Notes: generated by a model from the sequence alone, not told the origin. A DNA stretch of 64,000 nucleotides from Candidatus Heimdallarchaeota archaeon (GCA_030149205.1 JASBSB010000007.1:358473-422472); one strand, 5' to 3'. Shown: positions 44,245 through 53,105, counted from the first letter of the stretch. Numbers and translations: made by a program.

Positions 44245-45195
44245 TTATTTAACCTTTATTTCAACAGTGTTTTGCATCCTGTGTTTTTTGAATCCCAACC
44301 TACTGTTAACTCTTAACATGGGGATATTCTCATGTAAGTTCTCTGTCTCAAGAAATTTGATTTCATGCTCAGTCTCTGAAATCCTTGTCAGAAGGTGAGA
44401 TTTCATCAAAGTTGCAAATCCTCTTTTTTGATACTTTGGATCAACACCAGTATATCCCTGAAACAATCTGTCTGTGTAGTTCTTGGATAACAGCACATAC
44501 GAAAATCCAACTATCTCACCTGCTTGGTATGCAATTACCAAAAATACACCCGCATGATTGTCCTTCAATGCCTTCAATGAGTCAATGGAACTGTTCGCCT
44601 TAATATTTTCACTTCCTGGTTCTACCATTCTTGCAGAGCTGTAGACCTTGATGAGGCTCTCCCAAACTGAATCCTCTGGGTTTTTGAAGTATTTTATATC
44701 TAATTCTTTGTGACTGCTCTTCAGTATTCCTTTCCACTTCATGATATTTTCTTGAGAAAAATAAACCCTAAAGGCGGATCCCTTCTCTGTGACTTGACCA
44801 CCTTGTTTGACCAAAAATTCCTGAGAACCCACATCCTCCACAAAGAAAAACAATAGGTTGAGTTGATTGCAGGATTTTTTCATTAATTCAAGAAGCCCAG
44901 ATCCAACCCCTCTCCTTCTGTACGCGGGATCAACATAAATGAATGCATAGGCTGCTGGTTCTATCTGGCTGTTAGTCCATCTAATCTGGACAGTGCCAAA
45001 TCCAACTGGGACGAGTTCTTCATCGGATATTACCTCTGCCAGATAATGAGCTGGTGGGCTCTTATTGCTTCTTGCTCGTAATATCTCCAGCATTTCTTCC
45101 CTGTCAATGTCCTCTCCGATGAACTGCTCATATATCATTACCCATCCCTTAAAATTGTTAATAGTGGATTGATCTGATAGGGGGATGAACCTCAT
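44245..45195 (-). CDS. tandem two-domain GNAT acetyltransferase
   Basis: 316 aa from the ATG at 45195; an upstream in-frame ATG at 45213 is too close to the AATTTTAATT box centred at 45221, which is 26 nt from 45195. Two GNAT domains: the first with YVDPAYRRRGVGSGLLELM (acetyl-CoA loop RRRGVG), the second with GVDPKYQKRGFATLMKSHLL (QKRGFA) and the LHENIPMLRVNSRLGF end motif. Double-GNAT proteins of this size resemble mycothiol-synthase-like acetyltransferases in layout. The second domain is better conserved and probably catalytic. Substrate unknown. Confidence 0.85.
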   Translation of the reverse strand: MRFIPLSDQSTINNFKGWVMIYEQFIGEDIDREEMLEILRARSNKSPPAHYLAEVISDEELVPVGFGTVQIRWTNSQIEPAAYAFIYVDPAYRRRGVGSGLLELMKKSCNQLNLLFFFVEDVGSQEFLVKQGGQVTEKGSAFRVYFSQENIMKWKGILKSSHKELDIKYFKNPEDSVWESLIKVYSSARMVEPGSENIKANSSIDSLKALKDNHAGVFLVIAYQAGEIVGFSYVLLSKNYTDRLFQGYTGVDPKYQKRGFATLMKSHLLTRISETEHEIKFLETENLHENIPMLRVNSRLGFKKHRMQNTVEIKVK

Positions 45196-45344
45196 ACTTT
45201 TGTGGTAAACCATTAGAATTAAAATTTCGTGATTTAGCTCGTTTGCAATTCACCCCATGATCCCATCCGAAGCTCTACATCCCTATAAACAGGTGTGTCA
45301 GAACCAATACCAAGGTTTTTTAGATTTATGCCCCAATTCAATCT

Positions 45345-45881
45345 GTGTATAGAGAGGTTCCCCTTCAAAATTTTATCCTCACAATCAGAGAGGCACAAAT
45401 AAATGATGCGCAGTCTATGATTGATTATATGCAGATAATCTCCACAGAATCTAACAACATTGGTTTCGGCATGGGAGAGTTTCAAATGACTTTGGAGCAG
45501 GAGAGAGAGGTGATTAGAAAATACTCAGAATCAGATAACTCTGTATTCCTCGTCGGATATATTGATGAAGAGCTCGTATCACTTGGTAACCTTTCCAGCA
45601 GTGCTAGACCTAGAATGAGACATTCAGCAGACCTGGGAATGTCAGTTCTCAAGAAGTACTGGAGGAAGGGAATTGGTCAGGCAATGATGCATGCCTTGAT
45701 TGATTGGGCTAAAGGTTCGGGAATCCTTCGAAAGATCAACCTTGAGGTGACGACGTACAACACCGGGGGAATTGCTCTGTACAAAAAGATGGGGTTCGTG
45801 ACTCAAGGAACCATCAGCCGAAGAATGTTGATAGATGGAGAATTTGTGACGACCTATCACATGGGATTAGAGTTGGACTAA
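45345..45881 (+). CDS. GNAT family N-acetyltransferase
   Basis: 178 aa, GTG start with a TTTTTTAGA box centred about 26 nt upstream. RimJ/RimL-like GNAT: TIREAQINDAQ at the N-terminus, ADLGMSVLKKYWRKGIGQAM with the acetyl-CoA loop WRKGIG, then INLEVTTYNTGGIALYKKMGF. This branch acetylates protein N-termini or small amines. Divergent from the double GNAT gene. Catalytic pattern complete. Confidence 0.87.
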   Translation: MYREVPLQNFILTIREAQINDAQSMIDYMQIISTESNNIGFGMGEFQMTLEQEREVIRKYSESDNSVFLVGYIDEELVSLGNLSSSARPRMRHSADLGMSVLKKYWRKGIGQAMMHALIDWAKGSGILRKINLEVTTYNTGGIALYKKMGFVTQGTISRRMLIDGEFVTTYHMGLELD

Positions 45882-45924
45882 GAGATTCCAAAACGAAGCT
45901 GGATAGAAAGATTCTCCGATGTCT

Positions 45925-46386
45925 TTATTTCTCAACAAGCTCACTGCGGAGTCTTTCTGGGATATTCTTTTGAATAAACTCTGCTACCTCTTCCATAATG
46001 TTCTCAATTCTATCGAAGTTTTTACATTGTAGATAGTATGGCCCTCCCAACATATCACCCTTTGCCTCTTTTACTTTGTTTTTGACCTCCTCAACAACTG
46101 AGGGTTCCATTGTTGGTGATATGAGATAAAAATGTGAATAAACAGCGTTAGATTTGATATCTGGAATTATGTTTTCTGGATGGTGTATAAATAAATAAGC
46201 AAGGACACTTTGATTCCTGTATAATCTGCTGTATATTGCCAACCCATTGTTAATTTCGCTTTTTCTTTTGTCCTTCATCTTATACCTATCTGTGGAAAAT
46301 TCAAAATCAACCGGATATTGAGCAAGCAATTGGTTGACGGTTTCGTCTTCCGCAATAATATAAGTAATAACTATACATGAAAACAT
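45925..46386 (-). CDS. uncharacterised 153-aa protein, duplicate 1
   Basis: 153 aa, ATG start. Soluble alpha/beta look: ITYIIAEDETVNQLLAQYP, YRNQSVLAYLFIHHPENIIP, then a helical end VVEEVKNKVKEAKGDMLGGP and IENIMEEVAEFIQKNIPERL. No family recognised. The C-terminal 200 nt is nearly identical to the gene at 46719 while the N-terminal half is diverged, so the two copies have exchanged sequence. Its promoter sits in a relic of the neighbouring secreted-protein gene (46397-46429). Confidence 0.65.
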   Translation of the reverse strand: MFSCIVITYIIAEDETVNQLLAQYPVDFEFSTDRYKMKDKRKSEINNGLAIYSRLYRNQSVLAYLFIHHPENIIPDIKSNAVYSHFYLISPTMEPSVVEEVKNKVKEAKGDMLGGPYYLQCKNFDRIENIMEEVAEFIQKNIPERLRSELVEK

Positions 46387-46396
46387 TACTTATCCC

Positions 46397-46429
46397 TCAA
46401 CAGAGTGTTAATTTTCCACCAGAATAAAA
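46397..46429 (-). pseudogene. relic of the last codons of the secreted-protein gene
   Basis: On the minus strand this reads FYSGGKLTLC and TGA, the same as the end of the gene at 47193 (IYSGGKLTLC, stop). The rest of that gene is absent. The relic carries the TATA-like GGAAAATTAA used by the gene at 45925, which explains why it was kept. Confidence 0.8.
46409..46417 (-). promoter_or_regulatory. promoter box of duplicate 1
   Basis: GGAAAATTA (minus strand) is centred about 26 nt before the ATG at 46386; the identical box precedes duplicate 2. Confidence 0.45.
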
Positions 46430-46718
46430 AAATTATGATTATGGGGTTGTTAGATTCTCAGACCTATAAAGTTCAATCACTCATAAAAAATCCTTTCTTC
46501 TCATTATTCGACTAAATGTCTTAAAGTACTTATTAACAGCCTCCAATTAGAATGGTGTTAAGACATAGATTGCTATTCCAAGGTATTATTTGACTTTTAT
46601 CTTCCATCTAATTAAGCTCATATAAAATACAAATCTTGTATAACCTCAGAAGACGCAGCTATAAATCATATCTATAGGATATAGAACTGTAGTGGTTATT
46701 GCTGTTGTGATTGGAAAC
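46430..46718. other. spacer between the duplicates
   Basis: AT-rich, no coding frame or repeat recognised; probably degraded sequence left by the duplication. Confidence 0.35.
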
Positions 46719-47183
46719 TCATTTCTCAACAAGCTCGTTGCGGAGTCTTTCTGGGATATTCTTTTGAATAAACTCTGCTACCTCTTCCATAATGTTCTCA
46801 ATTCTATCGAAGTTTTTACATTGTAGATAGTATGACCCTCCCAACATATCCCCCTTTGCCTCTTTTACTTTGTTTTTGACCTCCTCAACAACTGAGGGAT
46901 CCATTGTTGGCGATATGAGATAAATATTTGAATTAATTGCACTGGATTCGATATCTGGAATTATTCTTTCTGGATAATGGATTAGCACGTAAGCAAGCGA
47001 ACTTTGATTTCTGTATGACCTGCTGTAAACCCCCAGTCCATTTTTAACAGCTTCATTTTTTCTTTTGACATGCATTTTATACTTGTCTGTAGAAACATCA
47101 TAGTTTTTCGGGTACTTAGTAAGCAATTGGTTGACAGTTTCATCTTCCGCAATTAAATAGGTGTACAAAAATAATTTAAACAT
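46719..47183 (-). CDS. uncharacterised 154-aa protein, duplicate 2
   Basis: 154 aa, ATG start. Same family as the gene at 45925 (LYTYLIAEDETVNQLLTKYP, YRNQSSLAYVLIHYPERIIP, KNFDRIENIMEEVAEFIQKN). The last 65 residues differ at only about four positions. It starts 10 nt after the secreted-protein gene ends, and its promoter box (47206-47213) lies inside that gene's last codons. The two genes may act together; function unknown. Confidence 0.65.
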   Translation of the reverse strand: MFKLFLYTYLIAEDETVNQLLTKYPKNYDVSTDKYKMHVKRKNEAVKNGLGVYSRSYRNQSSLAYVLIHYPERIIPDIESSAINSNIYLISPTMDPSVVEEVKNKVKEAKGDMLGGSYYLQCKNFDRIENIMEEVAEFIQKNIPERLRNELVEK

Positions 47184-47192
47184 TACTTATCC

Positions 47193-47753
47193 TCAACAAA
47201 GTGTTAATTTTCCACCTGAATATATTATAGACGTTACTGAACAGGTGGGATTCCCACCACCACCACCACCGCCACTTACAATGACCAAGTACAGAACACC
47301 TATGACCAAAGTTGCAATGATTACTCCAGCTGCTAATGTAGACCAATCTCCTGTAACAGTGGTAGTTATTCCGTTGCTTAATCTATCCCATGTGTTGGTT
47401 TGTAAATTATAAACCCATGCAAATCCTGGATCCAGTGCAGGGTTATCACATTTGTCGAAGCTCACCTCCCCTGTTCGATACCTACCGGGGTCTCCTACAG
47501 CATATTGTTCTTTGTCTACGGTGTACATAAACCTAAAAAAACTGTCTCCAGAAGCTCTTCCGAATTCAAATCCTTTCCATCCTACTGCTAGAAGTTCATT
47601 TTTTAAATTCTCCAACCAAGTCCTTGCGTCATCACAAGTTGATTTGTGTACATTATCTGTCACTGGAATATCATCTGCATAAGCTGGGGAAAACGCTGAG
47701 GTCATAATAATAACGACAATGCTTAGTCCCAAGTAAATTTTTTTATGCTTCAT
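47193..47753 (-). CDS. secreted protein with C-terminal TM and glycine run
   Basis: 186 aa from the ATG at 47753, where the signal peptide (KIYLGLSIVVIIMTSAFSPAYA) begins; the longer frame from 47804 would swallow the ACATATATATATGT promoter box centred 26 nt upstream. The exported domain (about 90 residues) has CDDARTWLENLKNELLAVGW, two Cys (C-DD and K-C-D) that could pair, and FAWVYNLQTNTWDRL. A TM helix (LAAGVIIATLVIGVLYLVIV) follows, then seven Gly and a short tail with two Cys (PTC, LTLC). Unusual tail; no family recognised. Confidence 0.65.
   Translation of the reverse strand: MKHKKIYLGLSIVVIIMTSAFSPAYADDIPVTDNVHKSTCDDARTWLENLKNELLAVGWKGFEFGRASGDSFFRFMYTVDKEQYAVGDPGRYRTGEVSFDKCDNPALDPGFAWVYNLQTNTWDRLSNGITTTVTGDWSTLAAGVIIATLVIGVLYLVIVSGGGGGGGNPTCSVTSIIYSGGKLTLC
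47204..47213 (-). promoter_or_regulatory. promoter box of duplicate 2, inside the upstream gene
   Basis: GGAAAATTAA (minus strand) is centred 26 nt before the ATG at 47183 and overlaps the GGKLT codons of the secreted-protein gene. Confidence 0.45.
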
Positions 47754-47771
47754 GCCTCGTATGTGAAAAAA

Positions 47772-47785
47772 ACATATATATATGT
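47772..47785 (-). promoter_or_regulatory. TATA box of the secreted-protein gene
   Basis: ACATATATATATGT is a perfect palindrome centred 26 nt before the ATG at 47753. Confidence 0.5.
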
Positions 47786-47999
47786 AGGGGTTCAATGTTT
47801 TCATTTGTTAATTTTAATTTCGAATTTTCTATTTTTTGGAATCATTTAATCTCTTTCCTTCATCTAACTCGTTTTATACCCCAGAGGAAAATCAGGTCAT
47901 TTGGATTGTCGAAAATCTGTTTTGGTGATTTTCAAACAAAGGATTCCCTAACCTGTCAACCCTCAATTTCAAAATAGAGACCAGCACATAAAGTCGTTC

Positions 48000-48983
48000 T
48001 CAATGGATTTTATTCATTTTATAAATGGAGACAACTCCCGTTTGAAAATTATAGTCTATTCCCTCATAGCTTATCTGATAATCTCTGACTTTGCTAGTTT
48101 TGAGATTTGAAAACCCAGCCGATTTTGACATTTGACGAAGGCTGTGTACAGACAGGGCTCCCGCAATACCACCACATTGAAACTCTGGATCATTCTTTAA
48201 TTTGTCCGGAATGGCTTCCTCGGTAAACTCATCTGCTATAATCAGTTTTCCTCCAGCTTTTAAGACCTGAAATGCATCTTTGAGAAACTTGGACTTGTCC
48301 AGAATGATATTAAACACATTGTTAAGATAGACCAAGTCAACAGATTCATCTTCAACTTCTCTAAAGTCCCTTCCCACGATAAAGCTGAAATTTTTTCCTC
48401 CTATCTTATCATTCATCTCCTGAGCAAAAGCTATCATTGAATCAGTAACATCAACACCTATTAAGTTTAGACCAGAATGTTTCTTGTTAAGTTCAAAGAG
48501 ATCGTGACCTGTCCCACACCCAAAGTCCACAACAGTCATTCCGTCTGAGATTTCCAGGAGTTCTGCTAGATTGTATAATGTGGCAAATGAAGGTGTTTCA
48601 TCCTTAAATCTGTCAACATCTGTTGTCTTACAGACACAGTGTTCGCTGCATGCCACCTCTATACCGTTTATTGCTCTATCTAATGCGGTTTTATATTGAG
48701 TTTTGATCAAAGCATAAGAGTCTACATTTTCAAATTTGGTTAATTTTGTTTCTTCGATTGTATCGATCTTAATTTGACAAGATTCACAACAACCTTGGAA
48801 TGAGGAAAGCTCATCAGATATTCTTTCTGCATCAAAAGCAGAGGATAAAATAGAGCTTCCTTGAATATCGGTGTCTAACAGGGTAGTGCTTTCCATCTCC
48901 CCAATTTTCCTTTTAATGGCTGTAACACATCCCTCACAACTAACCCCATCAAAACGAGCAAGATATGTAACTAAAGTTTGCAA
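48000..48983 (-). CDS. arsM: HMA domain fused to ArsM-like SAM methyltransferase
   Basis: 327 aa, TTG start preceded by AAGGA nine nt upstream. N-terminal heavy-metal-associated domain with GVSCEGC (C16, C19), then a CC..C cluster (C65, C66, C69). Residues 95-327 are an ArsM-type arsenite methyltransferase: C112/C116/C118, motif I VVDFGCGTGHDL (151-162), VDVTDSMIAFAQ, LNNVFNIILDK, and FQCGGIAGAL with C270, equivalent to the third arsenic-binding Cys region. It would methylate As(III) with SAM; the HMA part may deliver or sense the metal. The fusion is unusual. A methyltransferase for another metalloid is possible. Confidence 0.78.
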   Translation of the reverse strand: MQTLVTYLARFDGVSCEGCVTAIKRKIGEMESTTLLDTDIQGSSILSSAFDAERISDELSSFQGCCESCQIKIDTIEETKLTKFENVDSYALIKTQYKTALDRAINGIEVACSEHCVCKTTDVDRFKDETPSFATLYNLAELLEISDGMTVVDFGCGTGHDLFELNKKHSGLNLIGVDVTDSMIAFAQEMNDKIGGKNFSFIVGRDFREVEDESVDLVYLNNVFNIILDKSKFLKDAFQVLKAGGKLIIADEFTEEAIPDKLKNDPEFQCGGIAGALSVHSLRQMSKSAGFSNLKTSKVRDYQISYEGIDYNFQTGVVSIYKMNKIH

Positions 48984-49093
48984 GTGGTATTCCTTAAATT
49001 TTGTTATCCTAAACTGTAATTAAAATTCTTTGATAGCAGACTTTAAATCATTCAGGTTAAAGCTCGATTTAAAAGTTGCCCATCTAAAAATAT

Positions 49094-50731
49094 TTAGAAT
49101 TCAACTCTTATTCTGGGAAACATCACTGATTTTGGTCTTCCATTAAGTCTAACCATCCCTTGTTTCATCAGTTCTGTGTATAATTCTTTGAGATTGACAT
49201 CATTGAGGGGTGGTTTTATTTCCTTAGACTTCACAGTAATGATCTTAAATTTCGGATCCTTCATTCCCTGTTCCTCTGCTACAAGGTTTAAAAAATCGTT
49301 GAATGGCAACACCCCGTCAACTAACCGTCTTTCTTCAGCTTGAGGAGCGATATACACCCGTCCTCTTCCCACACTATCCACCTCCTCAAAAGTCATATTT
49401 CGGTTTTTCATAACATGTGAGACAAACAATTCATAGATTCTTTCGATGCTTGTTTTCATAATTTCCTTTTCTTTGTCATTCCATGGTCTATCAGCTGAGT
49501 TAATATCACTGTGCTCACCTCTTTTGAAGCTATATGGTTTAATTTGTTGTTTCTCAAGAAGTTCCTTTCTCACAAATTTACCGTTCAAGACACCAATGGA
49601 TGCTGTGATGGTGGTTTGCTGAGCAAATATCTTATGGCTTGCCATTGCAATATAATAGCCTCCCGATCCTGCAACAGAATGGAAATAGGTGTAAATTGGC
49701 ATCACCTTTGAAAGCTTGTTCAGCTCGTTCAACATGAGCTCTGATGCTGTGGCACTTCCTCCAGGTGAGTTTACAAACAGTATGCATGCCTTGTATCTCT
49801 TCTTCTCCTTGATGATCCTCCTCACCTTCTGCCCAAATGGGATATCAGCTAATATCTCGCCTTCCATAAGAGATCTTGGAAAAGGAGAATTTCCCTGACC
49901 ATCTTCAATCGAACCTACTGCTGGAAGAAGTGCAAGCCTCTTTTTACCTCCTGGGATGCTAACTCTGGAAAGTGCATGTTTGTATGTCGTCAGAGGAAAA
50001 TCAGATAGCTCTTCAGAAAGATCAGCAATTGGAATCAGCTTAGTAACCCATCCTTGATCAACTGCGTCTTTGTCTGTCATAGGATTGTGGTCAATAAACT
50101 CTTTGATTTCATCAATTGATTTCTCTCTTCCTTTGGCGATTCCTTTTGTTAAGGTTTCAAACAGCGAATCTAACATCCAGTTTAACATTTCCTTCTCTTC
50201 TTCTGGCATTTCTTCCCTTCCAAGAAAATTGGCAGCTGATTTGTAGGGACTGATCTGCGAAATCTGAAACTCTAAACCAAATTTAGCCAAAAATTGTTTA
50301 TAATAGTTTATACTCAAACCAATCCCAGTGACATCAAGCATTCCTCCCTCAGTAAGGAATATCTTATCAGCTAAAGAGGCAAGGTAATAGGTTCCTATCC
50401 CATAATGATGACTGTAAAAGATAACCTTCTTCCCTGCATTTTTCCAAAGCATCAGGGTGTCCCGTAAAAACTCGAGATCGGTAAGCCCAGAAACGGAAAA
50501 TTCACTGAGATGAATAACTATCCCCTTTACTCTGGGATCCTTGATCAACTGCTCAGAATCTTGCCAGAATCCCAGAATAGAAAAATCTGCTTGTGGAAGT
50601 ATCTGTCTTTCAATGAATGATTTCTTGGGAGGGAAGAACGGGATCTCTCCTTTAATTGTAAGAAACACATATCCAATTTTTCTTCTGATTATCTTTCGCT
50701 TAAAATTTCTGGTTCTTCTGATTAAACCCAT
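49094..50731 (-). CDS. sppA: SppA-like S49 family protease
   Basis: 545 aa from the ATG at 50731 (MGLIRRTRNF); an in-frame ATG at 50752 is too near the promoter box AAGTTTTTAA centred 25 nt from 50731. Two tandem S49 domains as in the 67-kDa SppA: the N-terminal domain carries the catalytic Lys in ISPYKSAANFLGR (K164 here), the C-terminal domain the Ser in VAGSGGYYIA (S356). Both residues are intact. In bacteria SppA degrades cleaved signal peptides in the membrane. Here no N-terminal TM anchor is seen, only a basic stretch, so membrane attachment may be peripheral. Confidence 0.9.
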   Translation of the reverse strand: MGLIRRTRNFKRKIIRRKIGYVFLTIKGEIPFFPPKKSFIERQILPQADFSILGFWQDSEQLIKDPRVKGIVIHLSEFSVSGLTDLEFLRDTLMLWKNAGKKVIFYSHHYGIGTYYLASLADKIFLTEGGMLDVTGIGLSINYYKQFLAKFGLEFQISQISPYKSAANFLGREEMPEEEKEMLNWMLDSLFETLTKGIAKGREKSIDEIKEFIDHNPMTDKDAVDQGWVTKLIPIADLSEELSDFPLTTYKHALSRVSIPGGKKRLALLPAVGSIEDGQGNSPFPRSLMEGEILADIPFGQKVRRIIKEKKRYKACILFVNSPGGSATASELMLNELNKLSKVMPIYTYFHSVAGSGGYYIAMASHKIFAQQTTITASIGVLNGKFVRKELLEKQQIKPYSFKRGEHSDINSADRPWNDKEKEIMKTSIERIYELFVSHVMKNRNMTFEEVDSVGRGRVYIAPQAEERRLVDGVLPFNDFLNLVAEEQGMKDPKFKIITVKSKEIKPPLNDVNLKELYTELMKQGMVRLNGRPKSVMFPRIRVEF

Positions 50732-50838
50732 GATATACCAGATATAGAACAAGTTTTTAATGACTACCCCCCACGGATGATATTCTTCAATACAGGTTTA
50801 ATTCATATGGTAATGAAATTAATTTACTTTTACCATCA

Positions 50839-51273
50839 TTACTCTTTCTCTAATGTCTGTTTTAATCTCTCCAAAGGATTTCCGTCCTCCCTCTGCAAGA
50901 TTTTTGAGACTAAAGGTGCAATCAATCTTTTGAATCCAGTTCCCTTTATTGTTGCATATAATTCAACCTCTACCTCGTCACCTCTTTCTTTAAACTTGTA
51001 GGCATAGTCTGTTTTTATCCCAGAGTAGATATTGGATATTGTTATCTCATCTGGAAACTCAAATTTGGTGATTTTTAATTCCATGGTGCTTGGTTTTCCC
51101 CGGATAAGTCTGGTTTCCCTAAATCTAGTCCCTTCTCTAACCTCTCCCTCATCAATTTTTTCAAATGATTCCAGATTGTCCATGATTTGTTTTGCCACAT
51201 CCGGGTCAAATGTTGAATTAAACACTCTTTCTATGTTTGTTTTAATTTTGGTCTGTCTCCGAAACTGAGCCAT
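50839..51273 (-). CDS. SRPBCC (START/polyketide-cyclase-like) protein
   Basis: 144 aa. N-terminal strand then VFNSTFDPDVAKQIMDNLES, EVREGTRFRETRLIRGKPST, a run of beta strands (MELKITKFEFPDEITISN), and a long C-terminal helix, the helix-grip fold of the SRPBCC group that binds small hydrophobic ligands. No catalytic residues can be assigned. ATG start with AATTATATTA about 24 nt upstream. Monocistronic. Confidence 0.75.
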   Translation of the reverse strand: MAQFRRQTKIKTNIERVFNSTFDPDVAKQIMDNLESFEKIDEGEVREGTRFRETRLIRGKPSTMELKITKFEFPDEITISNIYSGIKTDYAYKFKERGDEVEVELYATIKGTGFKRLIAPLVSKILQREDGNPLERLKQTLEKE

Positions 51274-51467
51274 ATGCTTAAATTTCCAATAATTATATTA
51301 AGCATTGTTTGAAAAATTGTAGCATTTCATTTGTTTTTTAGATCCATTTACTGGTCTAGGACTTTCAGGTCACAAATTATAGATTTTTCAAAGAATTCAA
51401 ACAAAATAAGTCAGAAACAAGTCAGTTTGTAGCCAACCCTCATAAACACAAATCATAATGGGCATCA

Positions 51468-53105
51468 ATGGGATACCCACGAAGGGTCAAATTCATTCTT
51501 TCTGCATTTATAATTGTGTTTCTTGCCAACATGTATGCTTTTATGTTTATAGAAAAATTGAGTTTCATAGATTCTTTGTATCTTATAATAGTAACAATTT
51601 CCACTGTGGGATATGGTGACTTTCGACCAACATTTGTTATCACGAAAATTTTAGACATCTTGCTAATCGTCACAGGGATATCTACAATTGCACTTCTCTC
51701 TGAGTCTATTGCAGATAAACTGATAAGAAGTGCGAATACAAATCTCTCACTTGACCATAAGCTTGAGTATAAAAATCACATAGTAATTTATGGGTTTGAT
51801 GCTGTGGCAGAGCGAGTGGCAAGTATTCATACCCAAAGAGGGTACAAGGTTATAATATTCGATGAAGACGAGGCAGATGTGCTCAAATCTATTGACTTAG
51901 GCTTTGAATCATATATGGAGGTTCTTTCCATCCCTAAAAATATCAAGTTAGCTAACATCAAAGAAGCCTCAGGTCTTTACCTATTTATTGAGAATGAAAA
52001 CCAGTTGGTTCAGACCAGTCTTATTGCCAAGGCTCACAACCCAAAACTTTTGGTCTATGCAGTCACAGACCATAATCTGTCTATTGATGTTGGAAAATCA
52101 TTAGGGATCAACAGAACCTACCACCTTGAGAGACTGGTCTCGTCAAGCCTTTTGGTCGGACTAAGAACCATAAAGGCATTTTCCTTCCCTAATCAGCAGC
52201 TAAATCCAAGGTCTCAATTTAGGGTGATTCAGTTTCACAAGAGTTTTGATTATAAAAAAGAGTTTACTGATTTTTTAGAACTTGGCATTGCTATGAGAGA
52301 TTTAACTGGGTTTGAGGAATTTTCGACAAAAAAGAGGTTTGAGCAGTTGCTTGAACAAAATTATGGAGTCATTGCAGTTGCCTCAGAAGAGCTTCAAAGG
52401 TTTTATGAAAGAAACGGGATTTCAGATGAAAAGTTCATACTTTCAGAGGAAGAAGCAGAGGTTTCTACCTTAATAATAACTGGATATAGTCGAGAAGCAC
52501 AACATATTTTCGAAGAAATAGATCCACGATTACTCCAAGGAGTCAAAACCGTAGCGGTCGCGTTTAGTGACGAAGAATATGAGAGGGCACAACAAGACGA
52601 TTTACAGGTCGTCAGGTCAAACCGCGGAGGAATTGGTAATACGCTGGCTGAGCTAACTAAAGATGAAAAAGTGTTTATCGTAAATTTTTCAGATAAAATT
52701 ACAGATTCTCTGCTTATCACGCAGGCAGTTACAAAGCTAGGCAAAGACACGCAGTTGTTACAGGTTGCCAGAAGTACTGTAGAGATAGAACTCTTTAGGG
52801 AATCTGGTGCTGACATAATTCTTATGCCTAACCTTCTGATGACCCGGGGATTATCACTAATCTTTTTAGCAGAAAGAAAAGAGACTCTATCTATCGTTTT
52901 TGGAAACAAACACATCTTTGAAGAGGTCATCGATGAAAATTCTAGGTTTGTCGATTTGACTGTTAGAGGTATAGAAAAACAAAATTACAGGGTTTTAGCT
53001 GTTAAACCCCAAAATGAATCTCCTACACGCAGGATAAATAATTACAGACTTAAAGCCGGAGATTCGATCTATCTCTCTTGTTCACAGGAATTTCTGTCCT
53101 TTTAG
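51468..53105 (+). CDS. two-TM potassium channel with RCK/TrkA domains
   Basis: 545 aa. TM1 (9-27), pore helix and selectivity filter TVGYGD (46-51), TM2 (57-80). First RCK domain from about 105: NHIVIYGFDAVAERVA, where the usual G-x-G-x-x-G is G-F-D-A; second Rossmann-like domain from about 335 (STLIITGYSREAQHIFEE); TrkA-C-like end (FVDLTVRGIEKQNYRVLAVK, LKAGDSIYLS). An MthK/GsuK-like ligand-gated K+ channel with two RCK domains in one chain, which assembles as a tetramer. Ligand (Ca2+, NAD, nucleotide) not predictable; the glycine change argues against classical NAD binding in the first domain. Confidence 0.9.
   Translation: MGYPRRVKFILSAFIIVFLANMYAFMFIEKLSFIDSLYLIIVTISTVGYGDFRPTFVITKILDILLIVTGISTIALLSESIADKLIRSANTNLSLDHKLEYKNHIVIYGFDAVAERVASIHTQRGYKVIIFDEDEADVLKSIDLGFESYMEVLSIPKNIKLANIKEASGLYLFIENENQLVQTSLIAKAHNPKLLVYAVTDHNLSIDVGKSLGINRTYHLERLVSSSLLVGLRTIKAFSFPNQQLNPRSQFRVIQFHKSFDYKKEFTDFLELGIAMRDLTGFEEFSTKKRFEQLLEQNYGVIAVASEELQRFYERNGISDEKFILSEEEAEVSTLIITGYSREAQHIFEEIDPRLLQGVKTVAVAFSDEEYERAQQDDLQVVRSNRGGIGNTLAELTKDEKVFIVNFSDKITDSLLITQAVTKLGKDTQLLQVARSTVEIELFRESGADIILMPNLLMTRGLSLIFLAERKETLSIVFGNKHIFEEVIDENSRFVDLTVRGIEKQNYRVLAVKPQNESPTRRINNYRLKAGDSIYLSCSQEFLSF

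Noticed and set aside
47795..47977. 60-codon plus-strand frame upstream of the ArsM-like gene
   Set aside because: Phe-rich AT-driven frame overlapping the promoter of the divergent secreted-protein gene; no coding signs.
52403..52930. 175-codon minus-strand frame inside the K+ channel gene
   Set aside because: Ser-rich shadow of the conserved RCK coding strand; no independent signals.
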